From Campylorhamphus procurvoides (taxonomy: Eukaryota > Chordata > Aves > Passeriformes > Dendrocolaptidae), in contig WBMV01001030.1 in the NCBI GenBank assembly GCA_013396655.1, positions 395,388 through 459,387 of the forward strand: DNA of 64,000 bases, given 5' to 3'. This document shows, one piece after another, positions 40,160-51,535 of this stretch. How positions within the stretch are numbered: position 1 is the first letter of the stretch; the number at the start of each line of letters is the position of its first letter. The position numbers and the translations under genes are program-made. The notes under the pieces are model-generated. The model saw only the letters and a list, made by a program, of their open reading frames with translations, made no database searches and was not told the origin of the DNA.

Positions 40160-42520
40160 GTGCAAATACTGTACTTAACCTAGCTACCAAACCAGGTGAA
40201 GGAAGGTGGCAATAACAGATGCAACAAAGCACACAAAGATGGAAGAAGTAGGCTTATTGGTGCATGACATGAAACAGGATATTAGAAGGATAACAGAAAC
40301 ATGATAGAATAATAATTGCAACTCGAGAACAAGTATTACAGGGTGCACACTGTGAAAGGAATGCAGAAGGAATTGTGAAGATAGTGTGGTAGCGTTATAC
40401 ATTAAGAATATGGCTGGCAGTAAAGAAATGTTAATTAATAGTATAGATAAGAAAGGATCAGCTTAAGTCAAGATGTGTTAGGAAAGGATTCTGTAGTTGG
40501 AGAAGGATGGGGGTCTACAGTAAACATTGGACTTGAGATTACTTTAGTATCCTAAGAGAGATAAAGCTATCTGGTGATTGTATCATTACAGGAGATTTTA
40601 GATTCCACAGTCATATACTGGAGAACAGGCGTTACACCCACAGTAGAATCTAGTAGTTTCTCAGTGTGGAAGTTTACAAACCTCCTACATGAAGGAGCCA
40701 TGGAACTACTAAGAGATTACAGTATTTTAAATTGGTGATGGACAAGTTGCAAAGATATTATAGAGAAAGTAGTAGAGAAAATAGCGCACTATCAGTGATG
40801 ACAATACTGACCCAATTTCAATTTCAATGAAACAGCAGTATTTACAGAGACAAGTTGGTAGTTATAGCTTTTAATTGTAAAAGGGCAGACTATATCATAG
40901 CAATTTAGTCTGAAGAGCAAAGACAATGGATTGGGGTAGAGTGCTGCTCTGACATTTGTATTCTTAGGCAATAGAACTCTAGACCTTTCTTTTACTAAAT
41001 AAACTATTGAAATTTGTCAAAGGATCTTCAAGAGTCAGAACAGATCTGCTCAGAAAAAGAAACAACAACTTGGAGGATTGAAAGTGAAAGACCAGAATGT
41101 GAATTATAAACACTGGGGGTAATTTAGGCTTTGAGAAATCAGAATTAAGAGTTGAAGATTTTCCATCCATAATAAATAAAGAGCTGGGGACAAAAAGTTA
41201 CAACACTTTTTAAGGGATGGCCACTCAAACAAATAATACTTTTTCTTTACCTCAGAAGACAAGCAGATGGAACAGACATGTGATAGCAGGACTGTTTATG
41301 GGGAGTAGGATAATGTAAAGTGGAAATGGTGCCACAAATGTTGGATGAGAACTCACCGAGTAGATATGCCCATCTGAATGGATGCTAGTAAGTGTCAGTT
41401 ACAAAAGCACACTTAAGGGCAAACCTGGCAGCCACAGACCAGCTACTCTGATGTGCAATATTTTAGGAAAATGGAAGCCCTGGGGAATAATGGATGATAT
41501 CCTAAAATACAGAATCAACTTATTAAGGGGACCAAGTTCAGGCTTCCTCAATAACTGGTTTGGGTTTTTTGGCAAGGAATACATAGTAACACAGTAGTTG
41601 TACCTTACCTGTTCTTCAGCAAAATATTTCATATAATGGTAAGGTATTCTGTGAGATGAGAATTAGTACAAGAAATCCCCCAAAGGCCAGACAGTGAAGG
41701 ATTATGCTGAAAAGGAAACTAGCACTCTAAAATGAGATTCCAAATGATGTTCCTTAAATACTTTTATTAGCAATCAAGAAGTCAATGTGCAATAATTAAA
41801 TTTGTTGAAGGTACAAAGTATATCAACAAGGCAAATTCAGTAGAAATCTGGTTAACTTTATGCTTGCAATTATAGGGTGGGATTAGATCAACTGGAACAA
41901 AATCCAAGATTATGCTTTTAAGAATGAATAACAGGTATGGTTGCTACCCATTGCTAAAGGGAAGGAAAAAAGGAAAAAGAGATGTGTTTGCGTTTTTCAG
42001 TCACAAGATGTCTCTTAGCCATTGGTGTGACAAAAAAACCACAAAAAACAACCACAAAAAACAACCTCCCCCCCTCCCCAAGAAAAAAAAACACATCAAA
42101 AACCAAACAAAAAAACCTGGAAAAATAAAAAAGAAAAGAAATCAAGCTAGCAAACTCCAGTTAGTAGAAGTATTTCCAGTAGAGAGGGGGAAGCACTGAT
42201 GCACTGTAATATGTTACTTGGAATCACTATGAACATTTATGTTCACCAACATTCAAGAAAGAAAAATTTGAAGAAAGAAGCACAGCAAAGTGCTGCTTCA
42301 CAATACAACAGGAAAAGAGAGGTCACCATGCAGGAGTAAGTGGCTTTTGTTGGGTTTCATTAGTCAAACAAAAAACAGTCATAGAGCAGATAAGATTGCT
42401 GTCTATAAATGCATTGACATGTTAACATAAAAGGAGGAGAAAGCTGTTTAGCCGAAAGGACAATGTCCACACGCACACAAAAGCCCATGTGGAGCTTTCG
42501 TGAACATGGAGTTTGTCCTG
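40160..42520 (+). mobile_element. Ancient, heavily mutated CR1-like LINE, about 2.3 kb
   Basis: The order of remnants matches a LINE ORF2. An endonuclease part has EIKLSGDCIITGDFRF with GDF at 40,591-40,599. A reverse-transcriptase part around 41,400-41,600 resembles the 'RP..L..ILGK' finger region. IKFVEGTKY at 41,795-41,821 sits where the catalytic 'FADDT' motif should be and has lost both aspartates. A 3' segment at 42,394 onward reads KIAVYKCID followed by GGAGGAGAAAGCTGTTTAGCCGAAAGGACAATG. Stops and frameshifts are everywhere. The pattern is like the older CR1/L3 lineage shared with turtles and crocodilians, not the young avian CR1 seen elsewhere in the window; that placement is from memory. 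An A/C-rich tract (42,030-42,145) interrupts it. Confidence 0.7.
42030..42145. repeat. A/C-rich low-complexity tract
   Basis: Runs of AAAAAACC and AAAAAC units with a central CCCCCCTCCCC stretch, lying inside the ancient LINE. It gives a lysine-rich spurious frame on plus and a phenylalanine-rich one on minus. Confidence 0.9.
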
Positions 42521-45500
42521 GACAAAATCCTACCTTTTTTTAAAATATGGAGCTTGATAATTGAAAGGAAGGCATTATGCAGGTGGCCAGAAATATAAAA
42601 GGCCTGGATATATAGGATATATATAGGAAGTCCCCACCAGCTTATCCCCATATTTTCCAGCTTTCTAAAATGAGTAAATTCTATACTTCAAATCTGCACC
42701 AGATCATTAGACCTGGGGAAAAAAAAGTTATTAAGAGCTCAGTTTAGCTGAGCTTAGTTTAAGACACAATATATGCACACAGAAATAAAACTTGCTTGTG
42801 TTTTTCTGGGGAAGCCACGCAATGATATTTCTTTGTGCGGGGTTGAAGTCGGAAGAATTACTCCATTAGAAACCACAGTTTCTAGCTGCACATCCCCTCG
42901 TGTGCAGATGGAGTGCAGAGCACTGTTTCCTAGCAACTACTAAGGACCACTGGCTTTATAAATCAATCTCTGCCAGGATATCACAGAAACCACGAAAAAT
43001 GGGAAACATTTAGTAGTCAGAAGGCCTTCTACTTCCTCCACTTTCTGGTATGCACAGAAGACTTTTCAAGAGGTGGATAATATCAACATTTCTTCATAAG
43101 GGGACTGAATTCAAATCCTTGTTCAGGTGACTTGTTTTTCAGTTCCCATGGGGTACATGTCCTCATGCCCATGAATGGTCATTCTTTAAGATGTTAGTTA
43201 ATGGGCTTTCTCAAAGACGAAATTATATAAAACTTCATTTGGAAAAAAAAAAAAAGAACATGAAATGTAGATAAAGAAGGAGTGAAAAGTGCTGGAAAAA
43301 ACTCCAAAGAATCCTGGGAAGAGGGGGAATCATAACAGTCAGTCAAAGGGTGCAGATACCACTCTTCTCTTCTATGCAGTAAATTAGCTTTCATTGTCAC
43401 TCTGGTCTACAAAATTCAAGTAATATCTGATTGACTGCAACATCCAGTTATATTGATTTTTTTTTCACTATTAAGAATTTCTACTAATTTCTCTATTTAT
43501 CCTCTTAATTCTGCAAGCTTCCAGAATCTTCTAATGCAGCTAACAGTCTGCACTGGGATCTTTTATGTTGTTAGTACACTGGAAAATCCTGTTTTCCTTT
43601 TGTGTAAAACACAGGAGGGATGGTCGCTCCATCAAGCAACTTTCATCAGGGTTTTGTTTCAGAAATACATCAGAGGTTTTGTCACTCTGGTAAGATCAGG
43701 GTTACAAAATGAAAGCGCTAAGAGGGTCCCACTAATATGAAAGGGAAGAAAAAAATTAATATTTTAGTCTATAATTAGATTGTTATATGTTTCATCTGTC
43801 AGATGGGGCAATCTCACTTCTAACTCGGGAACAGTATTGATTATTTAGTTTCTAGCATAGAGTGGTGTCATTGTGGAATCACAGCTTCAGTCTGAGAATG
43901 CTCTGTGTGCCATTTTTTTTTCACAACCACTAACGGAATGGGAGCAATAGGTGACTCAAAGGTGAGCTTCAGAAAGGGAGTACTCAGGATACTAAACTTT
44001 GTGACTGATGATATCATTTGAGAAATCTGATGCTTTGACTGTGAGCTCTTTAAAGTGGGAAATTGCTTATATATCACAGAAAAGAAGCCATGCACATTTG
44101 TGGTGCCACATAAATAGTGTGCAGTCATTCTGCCTCTGAGTTGGAAGTAAATTTAGGAAGGGCTAACATTCTACTTTTCAACTTTTTTATCTGTTTTTAG
44201 AAACAATTTAGAAGTTTCTTTTTACTTAACTAATTCTGCTTTGTTATAATTAGTAAAGCATTGTAATCTCACAAGTTATTTCCTCTTGTACTGTTTATAA
44301 CTTCAGCTGAATCACTCTATTCAGAGATGGGTTTGTGTTACACTGGCATCTCAAATTATTCTTTGCCTTTTTTATTGTTGAGGGAGTTTTTAAGCAGATG
44401 TGTTTATGTACCCATTGTTCGATCAACAAAGTATGCAATTACAAATCTTTGGTCTTCTGATGTGTTTAGCAAATCTTTTCAGTGTATGATTTACCACCTG
44501 TGGCTTTTCTTCATCTCTGAAAAATGCTATTATCTTAAATGGCCTATTTCTAATTGCAGTGGGTTTAATTGCTTGGATACACAAGGGTCTGTGTTGGCTA
44601 CTGTTGTTTTCTGGACATTTTTGGGAAAAATGTGTGTGTGTGTATGTGTACAGATGTCTCTAGAAGGGACAAGAATTCTACTGCATGTTTCCCCATAATA
44701 GCAATGGATGTCAGCAGGTTTACGATAACATTCCTGGAATTATTGCCCTCCTGAGAAGAATTTCCATTCCAGATGCTCTCTATTGGAGCTCTCTACAAAG
44801 ATGCTGCCCAGCTGTATCTCCTGGGCTTGGTGCTCTGTTTGAAATGCGTGGTGTCACTGGAAAGCTCTATCTTGAGCCAAGAGTGATGCTGCAGGTTTCA
44901 AGAAAGTGTTTGACAGTGGCTTGTGTGGCAGTATTTATTTTAAGAAGGGAAATGGAAAAATCATTCAAAAGAGAGAAGGTTTTGTAAACAGAAAGCACCT
45001 GGATGCATGCACAATTGAACACTCTGTCTATGTATTGCATTTTTTTTCCAGAAATGTATGGTGCCGTCATTATTTGTAGAGTCATGTTGCTCATTTGCAA
45101 ACATTTGTAGAGCTGTCAAATGTTCCTGTGAATATTTATGAGTCCTCAGTGATTCACTGTTTTTAGTACAGGTGGTCATTTGCCCAAAAAATTCCTCTAG
45201 GAAATGGTGAACTATTTACTGTTCACCATTCATCTTTTTATTGCTTTAAAGGTTTGTCATCCAGTTAGGGAATAAAATAAGTAGGCTGTGAGTCAGGACA
45301 CAGAATAACCCTTGCAGTGGACAGCTGAAATGAATAGCTCCAAACAAGCCATGTGCACAATAATATTTATTTAAGCAACTAAGCAAATATTTATCAACGG
45401 TAAGGCCTCCAGGGCAAACATTATTTTTTTTTTCCCCTATTTATTCACCTACTACAATAGAATTGCAAACCTTGTAAAGGTCTTTAGGCATTAATACAAT

Positions 45501-46809
45501 AAAAATACACAATAACAGAGAATAACAAATGCTCTTTCAGAAATAAAGCTAGATTAGAAACAAATTTCCTGCGAGTAGGTTTACTTCAAAATAAAAATAT
45601 TGCCAAATCCTTCTTGCCTTACTCACAGGAGTCCGCAACTGAAGAAAAGCTTCTAAGGCAGATTATAAGATTTCACTCCATCGACTGTTTTAACAAACCA
45701 GAATGGAGTCTACAGAGCTGTGAGCTGTGTGAAATGAGCTCTAGGAAGTATTTTTAATGATCATGAAAAAGTGAAAATATTTCAGAACCCAGAACCTTTG
45801 AAACGTATTTTGGTGTAGTGTTTTAATTCTAAGTTTTGGGTTTCACCCAGCCATTAACCTTCACTATAAAGAGAAGCAGAAAACTATTTAAAAATACTTT
45901 TTTCTGGATGAATCTCCTAATGCAGGAGAATCTGATGCATAATTTGGGCTTGCATTGTAACTACTAACACACCCTATGGTGACAACCAGAGTAGGTATGC
46001 ATACGTTACATCCTGTGGTTTCAAATGTTAATACCTAGCAATATTTAATGAATTAGTTACCTCTTATAGTTTATGAGCTGCCATGGGTCTATTGGATTTA
46101 TTCACACGTCTTTTCAGCAAGGTAAAAAATTAATTTTATTTTACAGTTTTCTAATAAATTTCCAAGCCCTTGTTACCCGAGGTTGATTTAAAATTGTGGG
46201 GAAATTTTGTAATTGGAGATGGCAAGGGTGATCAATCAGGCTTTTATGAACCTTCCAAAGAGCCAGATCCCCCAGACAAAGGCACTTATATATAATCACT
46301 TGAAAGATGATTAACTTCAACCTTTGCCTTGGCAATACCCAACTCTTTCAAAGGAACCTATGGTACACAAGCCTTGTCCTAACCCCATTCTGAGGAGCTG
46401 CTGTTCGAGGTCTTTATTTCCTTTTTTTCAGATGTTTGACTGGAAGATAGATAGTATTTTTGATAAGAAACACTAAGGTCAAGATCTTAAGGCCTCCTGG
46501 GTCTTGCAGATATCTGGCTTTCAGGTTTTCTCCATTCCATCCAGTTGTGAGGTGAAGTCCTAAGGGATTTAATTAAGTCAGCTTTTGTAAATGAGCCGGA
46601 TTTGTGATCTGACCACTGCTGCCCCTACAAAGACAATGTTAGCTGCACAAGGTTCTTTTCTGGTGTGTACCTGAGACCAGCACTGAATAAAAGCAAAATC
46701 CTTGTGAAATCCTGCTTCTGTGCCTTTTTTTTTTTCCCCTCTGTGAGTCCAGTTTCCAAAACATGAGTTAATTCAACTGTCTAATCAAAGACATCTATTT
46801 GAGATGCCC
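42521..46809. other. Unique non-coding DNA with a small GT repeat
   Basis: No gene is recognised. An A run lies near 43,243-43,255 and a (TG)n stretch at 44,631-44,650, which underlies a cysteine/valine-rich piece of a 123-codon frame at 44,327-44,698. That frame has no recognisable domain. Confidence 0.5.
46804..46809. repeat. Target-site duplication, left copy (ATGCCC)
   Basis: Six bases identical to 48,181-48,186 and directly next to the TG end of the LTR. Confidence 0.6.
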
Positions 46810-48180
46810 TGGGGTACCACAGGCACCTGCTCCGGATGGTGTCTATGACACTGTGCCTCCTGGGGACCCACACCTCTGGAGAGCAGGGATAGCCCAGGGC
46901 ACCTCAGGCACCACCAGACATTATGTACTGGTAACTGAGAGTCATTGTCAGCACAAGGAAGGGAGTTAGAGAGGTTCTGTTGGGTTGGGTTCCTGTTATG
47001 TGACCCCCTGAAGCTCCTGGGTATCTGAGGCAGACTGAATTGCTCTCCAGACTCTAACTCTCCTGGCTAGATCTCCAGGGACTTCAAAGGGAATTTACAT
47101 GCTATTGCCATAAGGAAAGGGGAAAAAAACTTTCCAAGACAACTTTATGTGGGTAAAGCAGAGAAGAGTTCTTTTACTTATAGCATTTTGGGGTACAGAA
47201 TGTAAAGGAGCATAAAAGAGTATATGAAATATAAAAAGTATAAAAAGTATAAAAGAGTACAACACGTGTTGATAAGTAACAGATGGAAAAGACCGGTGCT
47301 AGGATGAACTCATGGCCTCAGGAATACCATGTGAGCTCTTTTCCAGGCACCACTGCTTCAAAACATGCAGAGTAAAGTAATATGAAAGGCTGGGAACATG
47401 ACTCTTGCAACATCTGGGCCCAAGTCATTGCACCTCCCAACCCACAATAAACCAGGGAGAAACTCCCTTTTGCAGCTGCATCCCTGCAGCTCAGCTATCC
47501 CCAGTTCTTGCTGGCACCCAGTTCCCATTACCGGTCTCGTCTTCCTTCAAGCAGGACTTGAGGTTCCAGAGGTCCGGTCCGGGAGAACAAGGGAAGGGAA
47601 ACATCTCCTCCCACCTCAGGAGAGCAAGAGAGGGAAACCCCCCTTTGCAAGCAGAGCTCTTCTGAGCTCTTCCCTCCCCACCATTGGGGGGGAGCACCAG
47701 GCAACACACCAGGCTGGGCAGCAGAGGGTGTGTGTGTGTGTGTGAGAGAGAGAAAATGCCAACAAAGTGTAAGAGCTGGAGAAAGCAGGGAAAAGCCCTG
47801 TCTACGTGGCAGCATGCTAATTTTATAACTCTACTCAATTATCATATCTAAAGGTTGTATCCAATCTAAGACATGTTCATGCCCAGAACTTCCCTTGGTT
47901 CCGCCTCATGGCACGCCTCTCCTAGAATTGAGTTGGAGGTCTTAAGACCCCTTTTCCTTATTGGAGCTTCTCCAAGGTTGCTGGGCTTTGCTTTCTTGTT
48001 TTGACTAACATGGTATCTAGTTGCCTTAGCTCTGGTACATGTTTTCCTTGCACAGTGTTCCAGCTATTATCTGACCCTTGAGGCAGCTAACACAGGGTTA
48101 GAAGTTGCAAACTATGCTATATGTGAGAAACTACCTAGAAGTATAAAAATCTACAAATTCATGAAAACCCTAAGGCATCA
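46810..48180 (-). mobile_element. Solo LTR with 6-bp target-site duplication
   Basis: On the minus strand the LTR begins TGATGCCTTAGGGTTTTCAT (from 48,180), a start I recognise from bird endogenous retroviruses, and ends ...GGTGCCTGTGGTACCCCA at 46,810. The six bases ATGCCC occur immediately outside both ends (46,804-46,809 and 48,181-48,186), the signature of integration by a retroviral integrase. It has a TATAAAATTAG element near 47,820 and an AAGTAAAAGAACTC block near 47,172. A (GT)n(GA)n microsatellite lies inside. At 1,371 bp it is long for an LTR. A 6-bp duplication would favour an ERVK-type integrase, while the start looks ERVL-like, so the class is open. Confidence 0.68.
47729..47753. 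repeat. (GT)n(GA)n microsatellite
   Basis: About eight GT units followed by about five GA units, inside the LTR. Confidence 0.95.
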
Positions 48181-48186
48181 ATGCCC
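48181..48186. repeat. Target-site duplication, right copy (ATGCCC)
   Basis: Six bases identical to 46,804-46,809 and directly following the CA end of the LTR. Confidence 0.6.
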
Positions 48187-48267
48187 TGCGCACAAACAGT
48201 CTCCTTGTGCCTTTCCCCAGAACTTGCTCTTTGCTCATTTGACTACTTGTAGGGTACTTTTCTGAGA

Positions 48268-48558
48268 TTATAGAATCGTTAAGGCTTGAAAGCCTTTGAC
48301 TGAATACCACCATGCCCACTAAACAACACTGCAAAGTGCCCCATCTACTTATTTGTTTGACACTTCTGGAGGTGGTGACCCCACTGCTTCCCTGGGCAAC
48401 CTGTTCCAATTCTTAACCCCTCTTTCAGTGAGGAAATTTTTCCTAATATCCAACCTGAGCCTCCCTTGGTGCAATGTGAGGCCATTTGCTCTTGTCCTAT
48501 TGCTTGTTACGAGGGAGAAGAGACCAACTCCCCCTTGCCACAACATCCTGTCAGGTAG
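48268..48558 (-). mobile_element. CR1 LINE, 3' segment (first half of a split copy)
   Basis: The minus-strand CR1 3' end begins with a TTATAGAATCGTTAAGG-type tail and passes through the standard 3' blocks, including GGTTGCCCAGGGAAGCAGTGG and the GGATATTAGGAAAAATTTCC block, up to CAGGTAG at 48,552-48,558. At that point standard CR1 sequence would continue into 'ttgtagag...aggtctcccctgagcc'. That continuation is found instead at 50,868 onward, so this piece and 50,866-51,535 are read as one insertion interrupted by an LTR. Confidence 0.9.
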
Positions 48559-49442
48559 CATAGTCGTACAACTGTCCATGTACTCCCCCTCCCAACTGTT
48601 CCCCTTCCCACCCTCCCTCCACCTCTCCACTCACACCACATTATGATCTCAGAAATGCTTGTTAGGCCTCAGCTTTGATGAACAGAATCTGGACTAAGCT
48701 CCTCTTGAACTTATGAGAAAATCTATCTGCTCTAAGAAACTTATATTGTCTAATGAGCTGCTGTTTTTTAATGAACAGCCTTGGAAACTTATTTTTCTTG
48801 CCTGATTAACAATGCAAGTGGAACAACATTTTTTTTTATTAAACTTTCAAAGAAAGTTACTGACTTAAATTGTGGCCAGGATGNACACTGCAAAGTGCCC
48901 CATCTACTTATTTGTTTGACACTTCTGGAGGTGGTGACCCCACTGCTTCCCTGGGCAACCTGTTCCAATTCTTAACCCCTCTTTCAGTGAGGAAATTTTT
49001 CCTAATATCCAACCTGAGCCTCCCTTGGTGCAATGTGAGGCCATTTGCTCTTGTCCTATTGCTTGTTACGAGGGAGAAGAGACCAACTCCCCCTTGCCAC
49101 AACATCCTGTCAGGTAGCATAGTCGTACAACTGTCCATGTACTCCCCCTCCCAACTGTTCCCCTTCCCACCCTCCCTCCACCTCTCCACTCACACCACAT
49201 TATGATCTCAGAAATGCTTGTTAGGCCTCAGCTTTGATGAACAGAATCTGGACTAAGCTCCTCTTGAACTTATGAGAAAATCTATCTGCTCTAAGAAACT
49301 TATATTGTCTAATGAGCTGCTGTTTTTTAATGAACAGCCTTGGAAACTTATTTTTCTTGCCTGATTAACAATGCAAGTGGAACAACATTTTTTTTTATTA
49401 AACTTTCAAAGAAAGTTACTGACTTAAATTGTGGCCAGGATG
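48326..49442. repeat. Exact 558-bp direct duplication around a single N (assembly artefact)
   Basis: Bases 48,326-48,883 recur at 48,885-49,442 with an offset of 559 and no difference that I could find, including the nine-T run. The only base between the copies is N at 48,884. Exact tandem copies joined by one N are what a scaffolder leaves when two overlapping contig ends are not merged. The copy includes part of the CR1 and part of the LTR, so any annotation of this region counts both twice. Confidence 0.93.
48884..48884. other. Assembly gap (single N)
   Basis: The base is N, at the junction of the 558-bp exact duplication. Confidence 0.97.
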
Positions 49443-50431
49443 GCAAATTACCATGACTAAAGCTAACTTGCTTGTGCTCCTATAAACAGCAGTCCCAAGT
49501 GAGACTTTTTGAGCTCTCCTGGACCACAGTGCTCTGTGACCAGCAATCTCCCTCTCAGTGATTCACCTCTTAGAGCCAGCAAACTCAAGTTTGCTATTTT
49601 TGGAGGACCACTTCTGTAGGCCAACAACAGAGCCTGGGCTGGTACCCACACTCCTAAAGGTTCAACCCTTCGCCCATGGAGAAAATGCAAAGGCATCTGA
49701 TGTGAGCATTTCACTGAACTCGAAGGGAATTATTCACAGGTATATACCTTGTACATGCTGCTTTAAGTCTGTGTGCAAATGAGTATAAATATGCTGTAAC
49801 AAATGTACTATGAATGTTGCCCNTGCTTGTTAGGCCTCAGCTTTGATGAACAGAATCTGGACTAAGCTCCTCTTGAACTTATGAGAAAATCTATCTGCTC
49901 TAAGAAACTTATATTGTCTAATGAGCTGCTGTTTTTTAATGAACAGCCTTGGAAACTTATTTTTCTTGCCTGATTAACAATGCAAGTGGAACAACATTTT
50001 TTTTTATTAAACTTTCAAAGAAAGTTACTGACTTAAATTGTGGCCAGGATGGCAAATTACCATGACTAAAGCTAACTTGCTTGTGCTCCTATAAACAGCA
50101 GTCCCAAGTGAGACTTTTTGAGCTCTCCTGGACCACAGTGCTCTGTGACCAGCAATCTCCCTCTCAGTGATTCACCTCTTAGAGCCAGCAAACTCAAGTT
50201 TGCTATTTTTGGAGGACCACTTCTGTAGGCCAACAACAGAGCCTGGGCTGGTACCCACACTCCTAAAGGTTCAACCCTTCGCCCATGGAGAAAATGCAAA
50301 GGCATCTGATGTGAGCATTTCACTGAACTCGAAGGGAATTATTCACAGGTATATACCTTGTACATGCTGCTTTAAGTCTGTGTGCAAATGAGTATAAATA
50401 TGCTGTAACAAATGTACTATGAATGTTGCCC
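49215..50431. repeat. Exact 608-bp direct duplication around a single N (assembly artefact)
   Basis: Bases 49,215-49,822 recur at 49,824-50,431 with an offset of 609, separated only by N at 49,823. It overlaps the previous duplication, so the segment at 48,656-48,883 exists three times (also 49,215-49,442 and 49,824-50,051). The repeated contig starts four bases before the TGTTAGG motif of the LTR, consistent with an assembler breaking at a repeat edge. Confidence 0.93.
49823..49823. other. Assembly gap (single N)
   Basis: The base is N, at the junction of the 608-bp exact duplication. Confidence 0.97.
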
Positions 50432-50865
50432 TCTTAGGTTCTTAAGTACATTAGATTTGTAAGTTTGTTAGGCCTGTAAGTGTGTTACTGTTGTGCCTTA
50501 TAGTAAATAGTATAGAATCTTTTGTTAAATTATTTAAATTAGGCTGTTGGTTAAATGTTAAGTGCCACTAAACCCAGTCAAGTCTAGGACTAAATTTGAT
50601 AAGGGAGTCCGCTCTGAATCTCATGATTCAACAGAAGGGTCTTCCTTATTCCTTTCTATACTTACTCTTTCCCATCCTTACCTTTTTTCTTGTAGATAAT
50701 TTTCAGATTTTAGTCCAATTTTTCTCTGTGTGATTCAACTCTCTGGTAAGTAGAAAAGTGAACCTTGCCAATGAACTTTGTGGTGCTTGCACTTTCATAC
50801 TAACCTGCTTTTCCTGATACTTTGCTGGTGGTTCTTCACGCAACCTAAAACACTCACTTGTAACA

Positions 50866-51535
50866 GCTAGTTGTAGAGGTCTCCTCTGAGCCTCCTTTTC
50901 TTCAGACTAAATAACCAGGATGCCACTGGCCTTCTTTGCCACCTGGGCACGCTTCTGGTCATGTTCAGCTGGCTGTCAACTCCATGTCCTTTTCTGCCAA
51001 GCAGCTTTACAAACACTCTTCCCTGAGTCTGCAGTGTTGCACAGAGTTGTTGTGACCCAAGAACACAAACCAGCACTTTGCCTTGTTGAACCTCATACCG
51101 TTGGCCTCAGCCCATCAATTCACCCTGCCCAGATTCCTCTGTGGCACTTTCCTACCCCCACAGGTCAACACTACCACCCGACTTGGTATCATCTCTGAAC
51201 TTGCTGAGGGTGCACTTGATCCCCTTATCCAGATCATCAACAACGACATTAAACAGAACCAATCCCAACACTGAGCTCTGAGTCACACCACTAGTGACCA
51301 GCTGCCAGCTGGATGTAATTCCATTCATCAGCACTCCTTGGGCCTGGCCAGCTAGCCCATTTTTTACCCAGCAAAGGCTGAACCTTCCCAAGCCATGGGC
51401 TGCTTGCTTCTCCAAGAAAGAATGCTATGAGAGACAGTGCCAAAGGCTCTAAAGAAGTCCAGGTACACAAGATCCACAGCCTTTCCCTGATCTACTAGGC
51501 AGGTCACCTGAAGATCAAGTTAAGACAAGCAGAAG
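50866..51535 (-). mobile_element. CR1 LINE, reverse-transcriptase and upstream 3' segment (second half of a split copy)
   Basis: This continues the CR1 at 48,268-48,558. Near its low-coordinate end it has the 'AAAAGGAGGCTCAGAGGAGACCTC' block; then, after an internal deletion, the 'AACATGACCAGAAGCGTGCCCAGGTGG' block, and then coding sequence of the reverse transcriptase. Homology fades after about 51,535 with an AGATCAAGTTAAGACAAGCAG block. The element is therefore 5'-truncated, internally deleted and interrupted by an LTR. Confidence 0.85.
51152..51415 (-). pseudogene. CR1 ORF2 reverse-transcriptase remnant
   Basis: An 87-codon frame shows the palm-domain order of CR1 reverse transcriptase: NGLAGQAQ (residues 19-26), [22 protein letters not shown] (35-56), [14 protein letters not shown] (60-73) and [12 protein letters not shown] (74-85). 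The catalytic motif that is normally FADDT reads FRDDT at about 51,185-51,199, so both aspartates are kept but the alanine is lost. The 'PQGSVLGP' block is also altered (TQSSVLGL). It is an inactive fossil. Confidence 0.88.

Larger units (their letters stand above)
48559..50865 (+). mobile_element. Probable LTR inserted into a CR1 (length inflated by assembly duplication)
   Basis: The insert separates the two halves of a CR1. It is flanked by GGTAG (48,554-48,558) and GCTAG (50,866-50,870), four of five bases identical, as expected of an aged 5-bp target duplication. It ends ...CTTGTAACA. Inside are TGTTAGGCCTCAGC, a TATAAACAGCAGTCCC promoter-like block (near 49,481 and again at 50,090) followed by TTTTTGAGCTCTCCTGGACC, which I recognise as avian LTR-like. 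Removing the duplicated bases leaves about 1,139 bp. The first bases (CATAG) do not match the expected TG end; an alternative start is TGTTAGG at 48,660, which pairs as TGTTA...TAACA but leaves a 100-bp extra piece unexplained. Confidence 0.55.

Noticed and set aside
41912..42199. Lysine-rich 95-codon frame that could look like a nuclear protein
   Set aside because: It is the translation of an A/C-rich low-complexity tract.
44327..44698. 123-codon open frame with hydrophobic stretches
   Set aside because: Part of it is the translation of a TG microsatellite, there are no domains, and overlapping frames of similar quality exist.
48353..49205. Pairs of identical reading frames suggesting a duplicated gene
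   Set aside because: They are translations of CR1 3' sequence copied by the assembly artefact around the N at 48,884.
49463..50391. Two identical pairs of 83- and 74-codon frames suggesting a tandem gene duplication
   Set aside because: They arise from the exact 608-bp duplication around the N at 49,823 and lie in LTR-like sequence.
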